In this document: positions 35,565-43,021 of the stretch, piece by piece
Layout: every line of letters starts with the position of its first letter
Position numbering within the stretch: the stretch's first letter is position 1
Assembly (NCBI GenBank): GCA_036478595.1
Contig: JAZGEF010000039.1
Span: 111,803-175,802 of the forward strand
DNA: 64,000 nucleotides
Origin: Granulosicoccus sp036478595
Lineage (GTDB): Bacteria; Pseudomonadota; Gammaproteobacteria; Granulosicoccales; Granulosicoccaceae
Direction: 5' to 3'
Notes under the pieces: model-generated
Databases searched by the model: none
What the model saw: only the letters and a program-made list of their open reading frames with translations
Told to the model about the DNA's origin: nothing
Made by a program: the position numbers and the translations under genes

Positions 35565-35811
35565 TATGCGTTCCTCAGGCAGTTTTGAGCCCTTGTTGGC
35601 GTATGTATAGGCGATTTTGGGTGTAATGCTAGCTAGTTCATTGGTTTTTTGTGCATTTAGCCCCTTATATGGCGCTGATCCTACTTTTTCATAGTGAATT
35701 CTCATTGCAGCTCCGCAAGATCCATGTGGCCCATTTGCCCTGTAATTAATGAGCTAGCGGCCGATAACGCAGATAGACCAATTACGAAAACGCTTATTCA
35801 GGAGTAGTTCT

Positions 35812-37440
35812 GTGACGGCCAAAACACATGCACATTTATTAATCGCCGCTGCCATATCGTTGGCCGGAGCCGGTTTTATCGCTCATCCAGTCGTCGCTGA
35901 GACCATTACAACGAGTGACTATATTTATATCGGAGTCGAAGCTGAAGATTTTGATGTCGGTACGGGTGATGAGCGTTGGATCGTTACCGATTCCAGTACA
36001 CCTGCAATTCTTGAGGATCCTGATGACAATCACTCGGGTACTGCATCAGATGGTATTTACTTAGAGCTTCTGCCTGATACACGAGTAACATATGAAGATC
36101 CAATCGGACCCGACTCCTTCTGGGGCGCAGGCCAAGGGCCTTCGGCAAGTTACACACTGACATTCCCGGAAGCCGGGCGCTACTACGTGCATGGTCGGGC
36201 ATATTCAACGGGAACTGAAGACAACGGTTTGCACATTGGTTTGAATGGCGCGTGGCCGGGAAGCGGTCGTGCAATGCAGTTTTGTACTTCCGCATTAAGA
36301 GCGTGGGCTTGGCGTAGCTCGCAACGTCACTCTGGTCCAACGGGCGCTAGCTGCGGTGTCAATCATACGCTTTATATTGATATCCCTACAGCTGGCGATC
36401 ACGTCATAACCATTGGCGCTCGCGAAGATGGTTTTGAGCTTGATCGTTTTGCATTAATAAAGGACATGAGCGGCAACACACGTATTTGTTCAGCTGTAAA
36501 CGTTAATGACGTGTCGTGCAAAAATGGCAGTATTGAGGTTGCCGATGAGCATGTTGATTTGCGTTTGCTCGCAACAGTAGACACGGATCAAGCTGATGTA
36601 GGTGAGACGGTTAATCTTACACTCACGCTTGAAAATTTAGATGCATTTGATACCGCTACCGACATTGAAGTTGTCGTATCGACAGGCGCTGGTGCCACAC
36701 TTGATAGTGTAAATGCAAACTGCGACAGCGCTGGTAGTAGCTCGGCGTGTACTCTTGCTAGTCAAACGCCGACTGCGGCGGATGAAACTTTTGAATTCGC
36801 GTTAGTGGTTAGCGAAGCGGGCGAGTATGTGGTGGAGGCTGCAGCAACGTCCACTGAAACTGATGATTTTCCAGCAAACAATACGGTGGCTCAAAGTGTG
36901 ATGTTCGATACCGTAGAGCTCGTGGATGTTTCTACTGATGTCAGAGTAGTAATGAGTGCAACAGCCACGGCCATGGATGTTGGTGACAGCGCTGAGCTTA
37001 CGGTTGTTGTGGCTAATGCAGGCGAATTTAAATCGATAGGCACTAACGCCACGGTCAGGCTGCCTGCTGGATTATCGGCAACGTCAACGCCATCGGCTTG
37101 TGCGGCAGGTTCAGATAGCGTTCTTTGTACATTGGGGGACATTGAAGCCAATGAGAGTGCTTCATTAGTGTTTGGTGTTTTGGCAACTGCTGAGGGCAGT
37201 GGCGACGCTGCAGTTAGTATTTCGGCCTCTAACGATCAGGATTCAACTAACAACAGTGCAGCTATTACGATCGCAGTTGCTGCTGTTATCGGGGGCGGTA
37301 TGGGTGGCACAACAGGTAATGTTGCTGGTGAAAGCGCTGCTGGTGCCACAGAGCTAGCCATACTGTTGATGTTGTTACTGGCTGTTTCAGCCCGCCTGTA
37401 TTGGTTGAACCAACGAAAGCCTGTCGTCTTGCGCCAGTAA
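35812..37440 (+). CDS. Secreted DUF11-type repeat protein with C-terminal membrane anchor
   Basis: A 542-residue exported protein: signal peptide (cleavage near VAETI at about residue 30), an N-terminal domain with IYIGVEAEDFDVGTGDERW and a carbohydrate-binding-like ARRAY of beta strands (YTLTFPEAGRYYVHGRAYS, IGAREDGFELDRFALIKD) resembling GH115-type C-terminal modules. Two immunoglobulin-like DUF11 domains follow (VGETVNLTLTLEN, VGDSAELTVVVAN). The C-terminus is Gly-rich (GGGMGGTT), then a hydrophobic helix and basic tail, like a GlyGly-CTERM sorting signal, though the match is loose. It is probably cell-surface; ligand unknown. It overlaps convergently with the MoaD-like gene by 54 bp. Confidence 0.72.
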   Translation: MTAKTHAHLLIAAAISLAGAGFIAHPVVAETITTSDYIYIGVEAEDFDVGTGDERWIVTDSSTPAILEDPDDNHSGTASDGIYLELLPDTRVTYEDPIGPDSFWGAGQGPSASYTLTFPEAGRYYVHGRAYSTGTEDNGLHIGLNGAWPGSGRAMQFCTSALRAWAWRSSQRHSGPTGASCGVNHTLYIDIPTAGDHVITIGAREDGFELDRFALIKDMSGNTRICSAVNVNDVSCKNGSIEVADEHVDLRLLATVDTDQADVGETVNLTLTLENLDAFDTATDIEVVVSTGAGATLDSVNANCDSAGSSSACTLASQTPTAADETFEFALVVSEAGEYVVEAAATSTETDDFPANNTVAQSVMFDTVELVDVSTDVRVVMSATATAMDVGDSAELTVVVANAGEFKSIGTNATVRLPAGLSATSTPSACAAGSDSVLCTLGDIEANESASLVFGVLATAEGSGDAAVSISASNDQDSTNNSAAITIAVAAVIGGGMGGTTGNVAGESAAGATELAILLMLLLAVSARLYWLNQRKPVVLRQ

Positions 37441-37626
37441 AGTTGTCGCGTATTTTACTGCTGGTATTAGGTCGTCGTTAACGATGACCATCAGCGGCTT
37501 GTCGCTGGGTATACCCAGTAGTTCAATAACGGTGGACACACAAGCATCGTTAGCAACATCTAGGGTTGTGCTACCGCCGGGTACATACTCGGCGATAGCA
37601 CCGCCCGCTTTTATGGTCACTTGCAT
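37387..37626 (-). CDS. MoaD/ThiS-like small sulfur-carrier protein of the AOR operon
   Basis: A 79-residue ubiquitin-like beta-grasp protein: MQVTIKAGGAIAEYVPGG, ACVSTVIELLGIPSDKP and DDRLSLVQPIQAG. MoaD proteins donate sulfur for molybdopterin; copies in AOR operons are thought to serve the tungsten/molybdenum pyranopterin cofactor. Here the C-terminus ends A-G rather than G-G, so whether it can be adenylylated and thiocarboxylated is uncertain. It follows the AOR gene by 6 bp and is therefore co-transcribed with it. Confidence 0.82.
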   Translation of the reverse strand: MQVTIKAGGAIAEYVPGGSTTLDVANDACVSTVIELLGIPSDKPLMVIVNDDLIPAVKYATTLLAQDDRLSLVQPIQAG

Positions 37627-37632
37627 GAAGCT

Positions 37633-39465
37633 TTACGCATACTCAGTTAACGCTAACCGCGCTAGCGTTTGTGCGTTGGGTATACCAGCTGGCGTCCAGC
37701 CTCGTAACGAATAGTATTCTGGCAACATCACGTCAAGCTCCGCAACCCGGCCTTTAGCAACACCTGAAGGGGCGGGGGTTTCTAGTAGGCGTGGTGGCAA
37801 TGTGTCGTCCGCAGCGCTCAAACCCGCTCTAAGGTTAAAAATACGCTCGATGTTCCAAATTCTTTCACCGGTTTCAATCAGCTTTTCCTCTGTCCAATGA
37901 TCGCCACAGGCATCTGCAACCATTTGCTGAAACTCGGGTACACCCCATGCAGCCGCAGTAAATATACAAAGCCCGGTTGAATCGATCATAGCGATTGTGT
38001 CCTGCGATGTTTTGCAAGGCTCTGCTTTGCCTTTGCCAGACTGATCACTCATATCCTCTTCAAAGACATCGTGTTTAAGGTGGCAAGCACCTCGGTTACT
38101 GGTGGCGTAGCCCAATCCCATACCTTGTAGTGCGCGCGAATCGTATCCGGCAAACTCTTGGCCTTTAACTGCCATAGCGAGCTCAGGGCGGCCGTATTTA
38201 TCGCACATACGCTTGGAACCTAAGCCTAATATCTGGCCAAAGCCTTCGTGCTTACCGGTTTTTTCAGCCATCACCGTCAGTGCTTCTGCATTGCCAAATG
38301 TGAGTGGTATGCCGTCGGTTTCTTCAAGTTTGATGATCCCTAGTTCGTAGAGTTCCATGGCCGCAGCTAATGTGACACCAAACGATATCGGATCCATGCC
38401 GTGTTCATTCATCAGGTAACCAGCAAAGGTTAGCGCATCGATATCATCGATTCCCAACACTGGTCCAAACGCAAATGCCGTTTCGTATTCGAGGCCGCCG
38501 GAGGCGTGATGATATCGCGGTCGATCTTTTACAGAGAAGTGATTCTTATTGATATGTGCAATACGACCGCAGCCGATCGTACAAGCAAAACACGCTTTAT
38601 TGTTGATTAGGTTTTGATGCCCGTCCGCCTCTATAGCAGCCATGGCTGCTGGGTTAATTTTGTCGGTACCGTCAAACGATACCGCCTGAAAGTTGTTAGT
38701 GGGTAAGCCACCAAATGCATTCATGGTATCGATCATGGCATTAGTGCCATACTCGGTTAGTTGTTTACGGCCTTCGCTATCTTCCAGCAACTTATGCGTG
38801 TGTTTAACCACGGCGCGAGTGGCAGCAATATCGGCAACGGGTACACCCACTGTGCCACGTACAGCAATGGCTTTTAGGTTTTTAGACCCCATAACGGAAC
38901 CGACCCCAGACCGCCCGGCAGCCCGATGTAAATCGTTAACAATGCATGCGTAACGCACGCCTTGTTCACCGGCTACACCGATCGATGCCACTTTAATTTG
39001 TGGATCGCTGTGCTGTTCCTTTATCGTTTCTTCTGTATGCCAAACAGTGGTACCCCAGTATTGCTCAGCAGGTAGTAATTCAACCTTGTCATCTTGAATC
39101 ATCAAGTAAACAGGCGTTGGCGATTTACCTTGTAGAATCAGCAAATCGTAGCCTGCAAACTTCAGCTCAGCGCCAAACTTACCGCCCGAATTGGAGCAAG
39201 CAATTGCATTGGTCAGTGGCCCTTTGGTAACAACCGAATAACGACCACTTGTTGAGCACGCTGTTCCAGTTAATGGCCCAGTTGCAAAAATCAGCATGTT
39301 CTCTGGCGACATGGCATCCGCAGTGGGATCCATTCCTTCAATTAGATATTTGGAACCCAGGCCGCGCGAGCCCAAATACTGATCAGCCCATTCCATGTTG
39401 AGTGGTTCTGTTTTAATTGTGGCGGCAGTTAAATCGACTCGAAGAACTTTTTGGTGCCAAGTCAT
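37633..39465 (-). CDS. aor: Aldehyde:ferredoxin oxidoreductase-family protein
   Basis: A ~610-residue member of the AOR family: the N-terminal W/Mo-pterin domain (VLRVDLTAATIKTEPL, GSRGLGSKYLIEGMDP, FATGPLTGTACSTSGRYSV, GRSGVGSVMGSKNLKAI) and the Cys cluster region CFACTIGCGRIAH with the distal Cys in DSTGLCIF, which together hold one [4Fe-4S]. Family enzymes oxidise aldehydes to carboxylates with ferredoxin, or act on other substrates. The ATG at 39465 overlaps the stop of the polyferredoxin gene (ATGA). The frame extends further upstream but without homology. Aldehyde is the likely substrate by family; it is not proven. Confidence 0.92.
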   Translation of the reverse strand: MTWHQKVLRVDLTAATIKTEPLNMEWADQYLGSRGLGSKYLIEGMDPTADAMSPENMLIFATGPLTGTACSTSGRYSVVTKGPLTNAIACSNSGGKFGAELKFAGYDLLILQGKSPTPVYLMIQDDKVELLPAEQYWGTTVWHTEETIKEQHSDPQIKVASIGVAGEQGVRYACIVNDLHRAAGRSGVGSVMGSKNLKAIAVRGTVGVPVADIAATRAVVKHTHKLLEDSEGRKQLTEYGTNAMIDTMNAFGGLPTNNFQAVSFDGTDKINPAAMAAIEADGHQNLINNKACFACTIGCGRIAHINKNHFSVKDRPRYHHASGGLEYETAFAFGPVLGIDDIDALTFAGYLMNEHGMDPISFGVTLAAAMELYELGIIKLEETDGIPLTFGNAEALTVMAEKTGKHEGFGQILGLGSKRMCDKYGRPELAMAVKGQEFAGYDSRALQGMGLGYATSNRGACHLKHDVFEEDMSDQSGKGKAEPCKTSQDTIAMIDSTGLCIFTAAAWGVPEFQQMVADACGDHWTEEKLIETGERIWNIERIFNLRAGLSAADDTLPPRLLETPAPSGVAKGRVAELDVMLPEYYSLRGWTPAGIPNAQTLARLALTEYA

Positions 39466-39878
39466 GCCGGTACTCCGTAGATGATTGCGCCGGTGGGGCA
39501 GGCTCCGGCACATTTTGGGTCGCCATCGCAAAGATTACACTTGGTGACCTTGCCGCTTTTGGTGTTGAAGTTAATGGTGCCATAAGGGCAGGCAACGGTG
39601 CAGACCTTGCACCCGACACAAAGTGATTCGTCCACTACCTTGGTGCCAAGCTCAGCATTGATAGAAATAGCGCTAGTTGGGCAAGCTTCCATGCAATAGG
39701 CTTCTTCGCATTGCGTACAGGTGTAGGGTACGGAACGTTTGCCATGTTCAAATTCGAACACCTTAATTCGAGAATACGCAGGAGCAAACAAACCTTCGTG
39801 TTCCAAGGAGCAGGCTATTTCACACTGCAAGCAACTGGTGCACAGGTTCGCATCCAATATCAACAATTTGGTTTGCAT
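39462..39878 (-). CDS. Polyferredoxin with four [4Fe-4S] sites, AOR electron partner
   Basis: A 138-residue protein with 16 cysteines in four clusters: C13/16/19/23, C54/57/62/66, C87/90/93/97 and C114/117/123/127, resembling the HycB/DmsB-type electron-transfer subunits. It has no signal peptide, so it acts in the cytoplasm. It starts the operon polyferredoxin-AOR-MoaD and overlaps AOR by 4 bp, so it probably takes electrons from AOR and hands them to another carrier. A 16-bp perfect palindrome lies 42 bp upstream of its start. Confidence 0.93.
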   Translation of the reverse strand: MQTKLLILDANLCTSCLQCEIACSLEHEGLFAPAYSRIKVFEFEHGKRSVPYTCTQCEEAYCMEACPTSAISINAELGTKVVDESLCVGCKVCTVACPYGTINFNTKSGKVTKCNLCDGDPKCAGACPTGAIIYGVPA

Positions 39879-39919
39879 TTGCTGGTCCTAGACTAAAGAG
39901 TCCGTGAGTGGGTGTTAAG

Positions 39920-39935
39920 GCAATGCTAGCATTGC
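39920..39935. promoter_or_regulatory. 16-bp perfect palindrome upstream of the AOR operon
   Basis: GCAATGCTAGCATTGC is its own reverse complement. It lies 42 bp before the first gene of the polyferredoxin-AOR-MoaD operon, where a repressor site would be expected. Confidence 0.5.
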
Positions 39936-40021
39936 GCAACAGGAATTTCGAGGGGTAAAAACGAGGCGGGTTTTTTGGCCAGTGGGTTAGGCGGTGAGTT
40001 GGACGGGAACTCAGGTGGAAA

Positions 40022-40495
40022 TTAGCCGGTGTGAGTTTCGGGTATGCGTAAGGGTTTTAGCCGATATCGCAGGGCGTCTTCCTGTTTGTTGTAATAGCCT
40101 GGCACGGTGCGGGTGAGGACGAAGCCTGCATCTTGATAAAATGCCCGCGCAGCCATGTTACTGCTACGCAGCTCCAAGGTCATATCCGTGATTCCCGCTG
40201 TTTGTGCCGCCTCTATCTGCCACTTAAGCAGCTGCGTGCCAAGCCCGGTGCGCCGCAAGCCAGGTTGTACGGCTAATAGCACTAGGTGTGCGCGAGCCTC
40301 GCCGATACTGACAATCGCAAAGCCTGCAAGTTTACCATCGCATAAGGCTACGTAAGCGTTGGTGTCTTCAAGTTTGAGAAAACGGCGCAACTTTCTGGGT
40401 GTCCATTGCCAGGGCAGCCCGTGCTCCACTTCATCTCGAGACAGCAGAGCTATGTCATGGGCATCGGTTCGATGCGCACGACGTATGGAGATTAT
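40022..40495 (-). CDS. GNAT acetyltransferase, RimI-like
   Basis: A ~157-residue GNAT protein matching RimI, which acetylates the N-terminal alanine of ribosomal protein S18. It has the acetyl-CoA motif LVLLAVQPGLRRTGLGTQLL and the C-terminal ELRSSNMAARAFYQDAGF, followed by VPGYYNKQEDAL. The homologous N-terminal strand IISIRRAHRTDAHDIALL is encoded upstream of the only canonical start (GTG at 40429), so translation probably begins at a non-standard ATA/ATC codon near 40490-40495, overlapping nothing. The DUF937 gene ends 6 bp upstream, so it may be co-translated with it. Without a better start the N-terminus is uncertain. Confidence 0.75.
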   Translation of the reverse strand: MISIRRAHRTDAHDIALLSRDEVEHGLPWQWTPRKLRRFLKLEDTNAYVALCDGKLAGFAIVSIGEARAHLVLLAVQPGLRRTGLGTQLLKWQIEAAQTAGITDMTLELRSSNMAARAFYQDAGFVLTRTVPGYYNKQEDALRYRLKPLRIPETHTG

Positions 40496-40500
40496 CCGGT

Positions 40501-41046
40501 TCAGCGCAGCAACCCGCGAGCGGCCATGCCCAGCACGTCATCCCAAATAGATCCGTCTTTATCACTATCGAGTAACATTGCCAGCAACCCGCCTGATTTT
40601 GACCGACTAACGCCGCCTTTGGAGCCGCCCAGCACACCTTTGCTGAGTGCGCCCATGACCATTGTTGCGACTATCGGCAGCATTTTTTTGAGTATTGCGC
40701 TGCTGATGCCTGACTTTTGAGAAACCTGTTTAGCCACTTCGCGGCTGACTTCTTTTTTGCCAAATATATGGCCAAGAATATCGTTGCCATCTTTGGTGGT
40801 TTCAGCCTTGCCTAAGTTAGTAGGTTCGTCCATGTATTTTTCGTGCTTACCTGTTTTTAGCGCATCGAGCAAATCGTCCATGCCCATCTCAGAGCTGCTG
40901 TTTTTTTGCAGACCGCGTGATAAAGCCGGGATAAGCTCTTCGACAGCCGAACGAGTTTGAGAGTCGTTTAGGTCAAATTGATTGCCAAGTTCTTTAAGCG
41001 CATTGTTGTTATTTCCGCCTAGCAGCATGTCCAGAATGTTGCTCAT
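40501..41046 (-). CDS. DUF937 (YidB-like) protein
   Basis: A 181-residue soluble protein with the DUF937 features: MSNILDMLLGG near the start, FDLNDSQTRSAVEELIPALSRGL, LGHIFG followed by a helix with V..VSQKSGISSAILKKMLPIVATMVMGAL and a Gly-rich C-terminus. E. coli YidB is the best-known relative; function is unknown. It is the first of a small minus-strand group with the RimI-like gene. Ribosome-related roles are only hinted at by that context. Confidence 0.82.
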   Translation of the reverse strand: MSNILDMLLGGNNNNALKELGNQFDLNDSQTRSAVEELIPALSRGLQKNSSSEMGMDDLLDALKTGKHEKYMDEPTNLGKAETTKDGNDILGHIFGKKEVSREVAKQVSQKSGISSAILKKMLPIVATMVMGALSKGVLGGSKGGVSRSKSGGLLAMLLDSDKDGSIWDDVLGMAARGLLR

Positions 41047-41110
41047 TCAGTTAGTCCTTGTGTAGTTCTTACAATGGGTATTTCTTAAGGTCGAGGTGAA
41101 GCCTAGCAGT

Positions 41111-41560
41111 TTACACCTTCGGAAGCTCGTCCATATCGTCCATGTCGTCTTCACCGCCAAGGATAAACGCTTCCCAATCTTCGAGAATTTCGCGAAAGTG
41201 TTTAAGGCCAGTAGTGTAAGTTTCCAGTGGGTCTGCTTCAAGCGATTCGATAGTGATGCCATCAGCCTTGATTTCAACCGTGTGAGCATTGCCGGAAAAC
41301 TCCCGTTGCTCTGCAGATTGATCCTCGATCGCGGTGATGTCTTCCATGAGATCGTGACAGACATATTCGCTGCCTTGCACATCAACTTCGAGAAACGTCA
41401 TCAAGATCGTTTCCGAATGAGGACCGCGAGCGCGGGGGGTGCCGTCTCGGTCAAAGAAGAAATTGAGGTTTTTTGCCATGGCTCGCGCTGATTCCACTTG
41501 CTCATAATTGACGCTTTGTGAGCCCATCGTACTGAAATCAGACAAAAATGCCAATCCCAT
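41111..41560 (-). CDS. Uncharacterised acidic protein
   Basis: A 149-residue soluble acidic protein with no signal or transmembrane segment. Visible features are the central FFFDRDGTPRARGPHSETILMTFLEVDVQG stretch, ASADA-type polar helices and a C-terminal Asp/Glu-rich tail (GGEDDMDDMDELPKV). I recognise no domain family. It precedes the DUF937 gene on the same strand (65 bp apart), so it may be a protein of the same small operon. Confidence 0.6.
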   Translation of the reverse strand: MGLAFLSDFSTMGSQSVNYEQVESARAMAKNLNFFFDRDGTPRARGPHSETILMTFLEVDVQGSEYVCHDLMEDITAIEDQSAEQREFSGNAHTVEIKADGITIESLEADPLETYTTGLKHFREILEDWEAFILGGEDDMDDMDELPKV

Positions 41561-41602
41561 CGCACCGATCTATGGCGCCAATTCCGTTTCATCACTGATC
41601 CT

Positions 41603-41630
41603 TTGACAATCTGACCGAATGCGGTAAAAA
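41603..41630 (+). promoter_or_regulatory. Candidate promoter before the tauA remnant
   Basis: TTGACA (41603-41608), 16-bp spacer, TAAAAA (41625-41630). It points to the decayed tauA; a leftover promoter is plausible. Confidence 0.35.
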
Positions 41631-41765
41631 TCTCTCGGGTGATTGTAGCGGCGTTTTTGCGCTGCTCCGTATCATGACAAAGCCTCCAAAACAGGTGGCT
41701 GATGAATACCTATCGGTTTTCGATATATCGAGATTCCTTGGAGAATATTTAGAATTAAAAACTTT

Positions 41766-42212
41766 ATGCGTGCCGGCTTAAGCACCCTCGTATCTATCAG
41801 CGGCTGCGCCTGCTTTTGCAGCTGATGAAGTTAATGTTGCGTATTTTCTTGAATGGGCGACACCTAATCAAATCGCCAAAGTAGAAAAAGCGTTTGATGA
41901 TGCGATGGGGGTGACAGTAAATTGGACTAATTTTGGTAGTGGTGCTGCCATGACTAAGTAACAGTCGTTGATCACGAGCCTGCCGACGCTGCTGTATCTC
42001 TGGTTGATGGCGCAGTTGCTATGGCTTGTGGTTACGGCGAAAGCTCACTGTCAAAAATGAAAGAAGTTGGTAAGCCAATGCTGACTCCTGACGAGAAGAA
42101 CGCTGCGGGCATCTCTAGCTTTGACATCACATCTGTTACCAACTCGTTCCCACAAGAGAATCCTGATCTAGTTAAAGCATTCGTTGACGTAACGCATGCG
42201 CTGGGTCAATAA
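41766..42212 (+). pseudogene. tauA: Taurine/sulfonate ABC transporter substrate-binding protein remnant (tauA-like)
   Basis: A signal-peptide-like start (frameshifted near 41795) leads to the mature N-terminus AADEVNVAYFLEWATPNQIAKVEKAF and VNWTNFGSGAAMTK, then a stop at 41960. The C-terminal part continues in another frame from about 41975: DAAVSLVDGAVAMACGYGESSL, VGKPMLTPDEKNAAGISSFDITSVTNSF and ENPDLVKAFVDVT, matching TauA. The central ~100 residues are missing. No tauB/tauC genes are nearby. It is a decayed gene. Confidence 0.82.
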
Positions 42213-42279
42213 CCGTACTATCCCATGGCGCGGTGAAGGTTAATATTTGCCACAGCTGGTTGGTACAAGCCAGTTGCGA

Positions 42280-42327
42280 GCCGGCAGGGTAGCGCGCGTG
42301 ATTGATTACGCGCGTTATACTGCCGGC
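42280..42327. promoter_or_regulatory. 48-bp imperfect palindrome overlapping the response-regulator promoter
   Basis: Two 23-bp arms (42280-42302 and 42305-42327) pair at 17 of 23 positions. The outer GCCGGCAG/CTGCCGGC and inner CGCGCGT/ACGCGCG are perfect. The right arm contains TATACT (42316-42321), a good -10, so a bound regulator would cover the promoter. As RNA it is also a long hairpin, without a T-tract. Confidence 0.5.
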
Positions 42328-42346
42328 TTGAACTTATACGGAAACA

Positions 42347-43021
42347 ATGCCGGTGCGTCTGTTATTGATCGAAGATGATGCCGAACTCACAAACTATCTC
42401 AGATCCGATCTCGTCAAGGCGGGATTCGCTGTAGATGTGGCTGATAACGGTATAGACGGTGAATTTTTAGGCGGCTCCGAGCCCTACGATGCCATCGTGC
42501 TCGACTTAGGCTTGCCGCAAAAATCTGGCTTGGAGATACTCGCTTCATGGCGAAAACAAAAAAACCGCGTACCGGTGATTGTGTTAACCGCACGAGATGC
42601 TTGGTACGAACGAGTGGATGGTTTTAAAGCCGGCGCCGACGACTACCTTGGCAAGCCATTCCATATTGAAGAGTTAATCGCGCGTATACGAGCATTGATA
42701 TATCGTCAACACGGCAAGATGTCTCACAGTATTGAAACCGGCACACTTCGGTTAGATGAAGACACTCAACAGGTGAAAGTTGCTGACGCCGAGTCACATC
42801 AGCTCACCGGTACTGAGTTTCGGCTTCTGCGCTACATGATGCTTAACACCGGCAAAATTTTGTCCAAAACCAATTTATCTGATCACGTATACGATCAGGA
42901 TTCAGAGCGTGATAGTAATCTAATCGAAGTGTACGTTCGACGATTGCGCGAAAAAATCGGCCACCATATGATCCTCACCAAGCGCGGACAGGGTTATGTG
43001 TTTAATGATCCAACCACTTGA
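42347..43021 (+). CDS. OmpR-family response regulator (QseB/PhoP-like)
   Basis: A 224-residue regulator with an intact receiver (phosphoacceptor Asp53 in AIVLDLGLP, acidic pocket ED at 9-11, Thr in VLTARD, Lys in LGKPF) and a winged-helix domain ending KRGQGYVF. Phosphorylated protein would bind DNA as a dimer. It overlaps the sensor kinase gene by 4 bp (TTGA). The large palindrome over its promoter suggests autoregulation. The sensed signal is unknown. Confidence 0.93.
   Translation: MPVRLLLIEDDAELTNYLRSDLVKAGFAVDVADNGIDGEFLGGSEPYDAIVLDLGLPQKSGLEILASWRKQKNRVPVIVLTARDAWYERVDGFKAGADDYLGKPFHIEELIARIRALIYRQHGKMSHSIETGTLRLDEDTQQVKVADAESHQLTGTEFRLLRYMMLNTGKILSKTNLSDHVYDQDSERDSNLIEVYVRRLREKIGHHMILTKRGQGYVFNDPTT

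Noticed and set aside
41674..41781. 35-codon frame before the tauA remnant starting MTKPPKQVADEYL
   Set aside because: No ribosome site, no homology I can name; likely chance within a decayed region.
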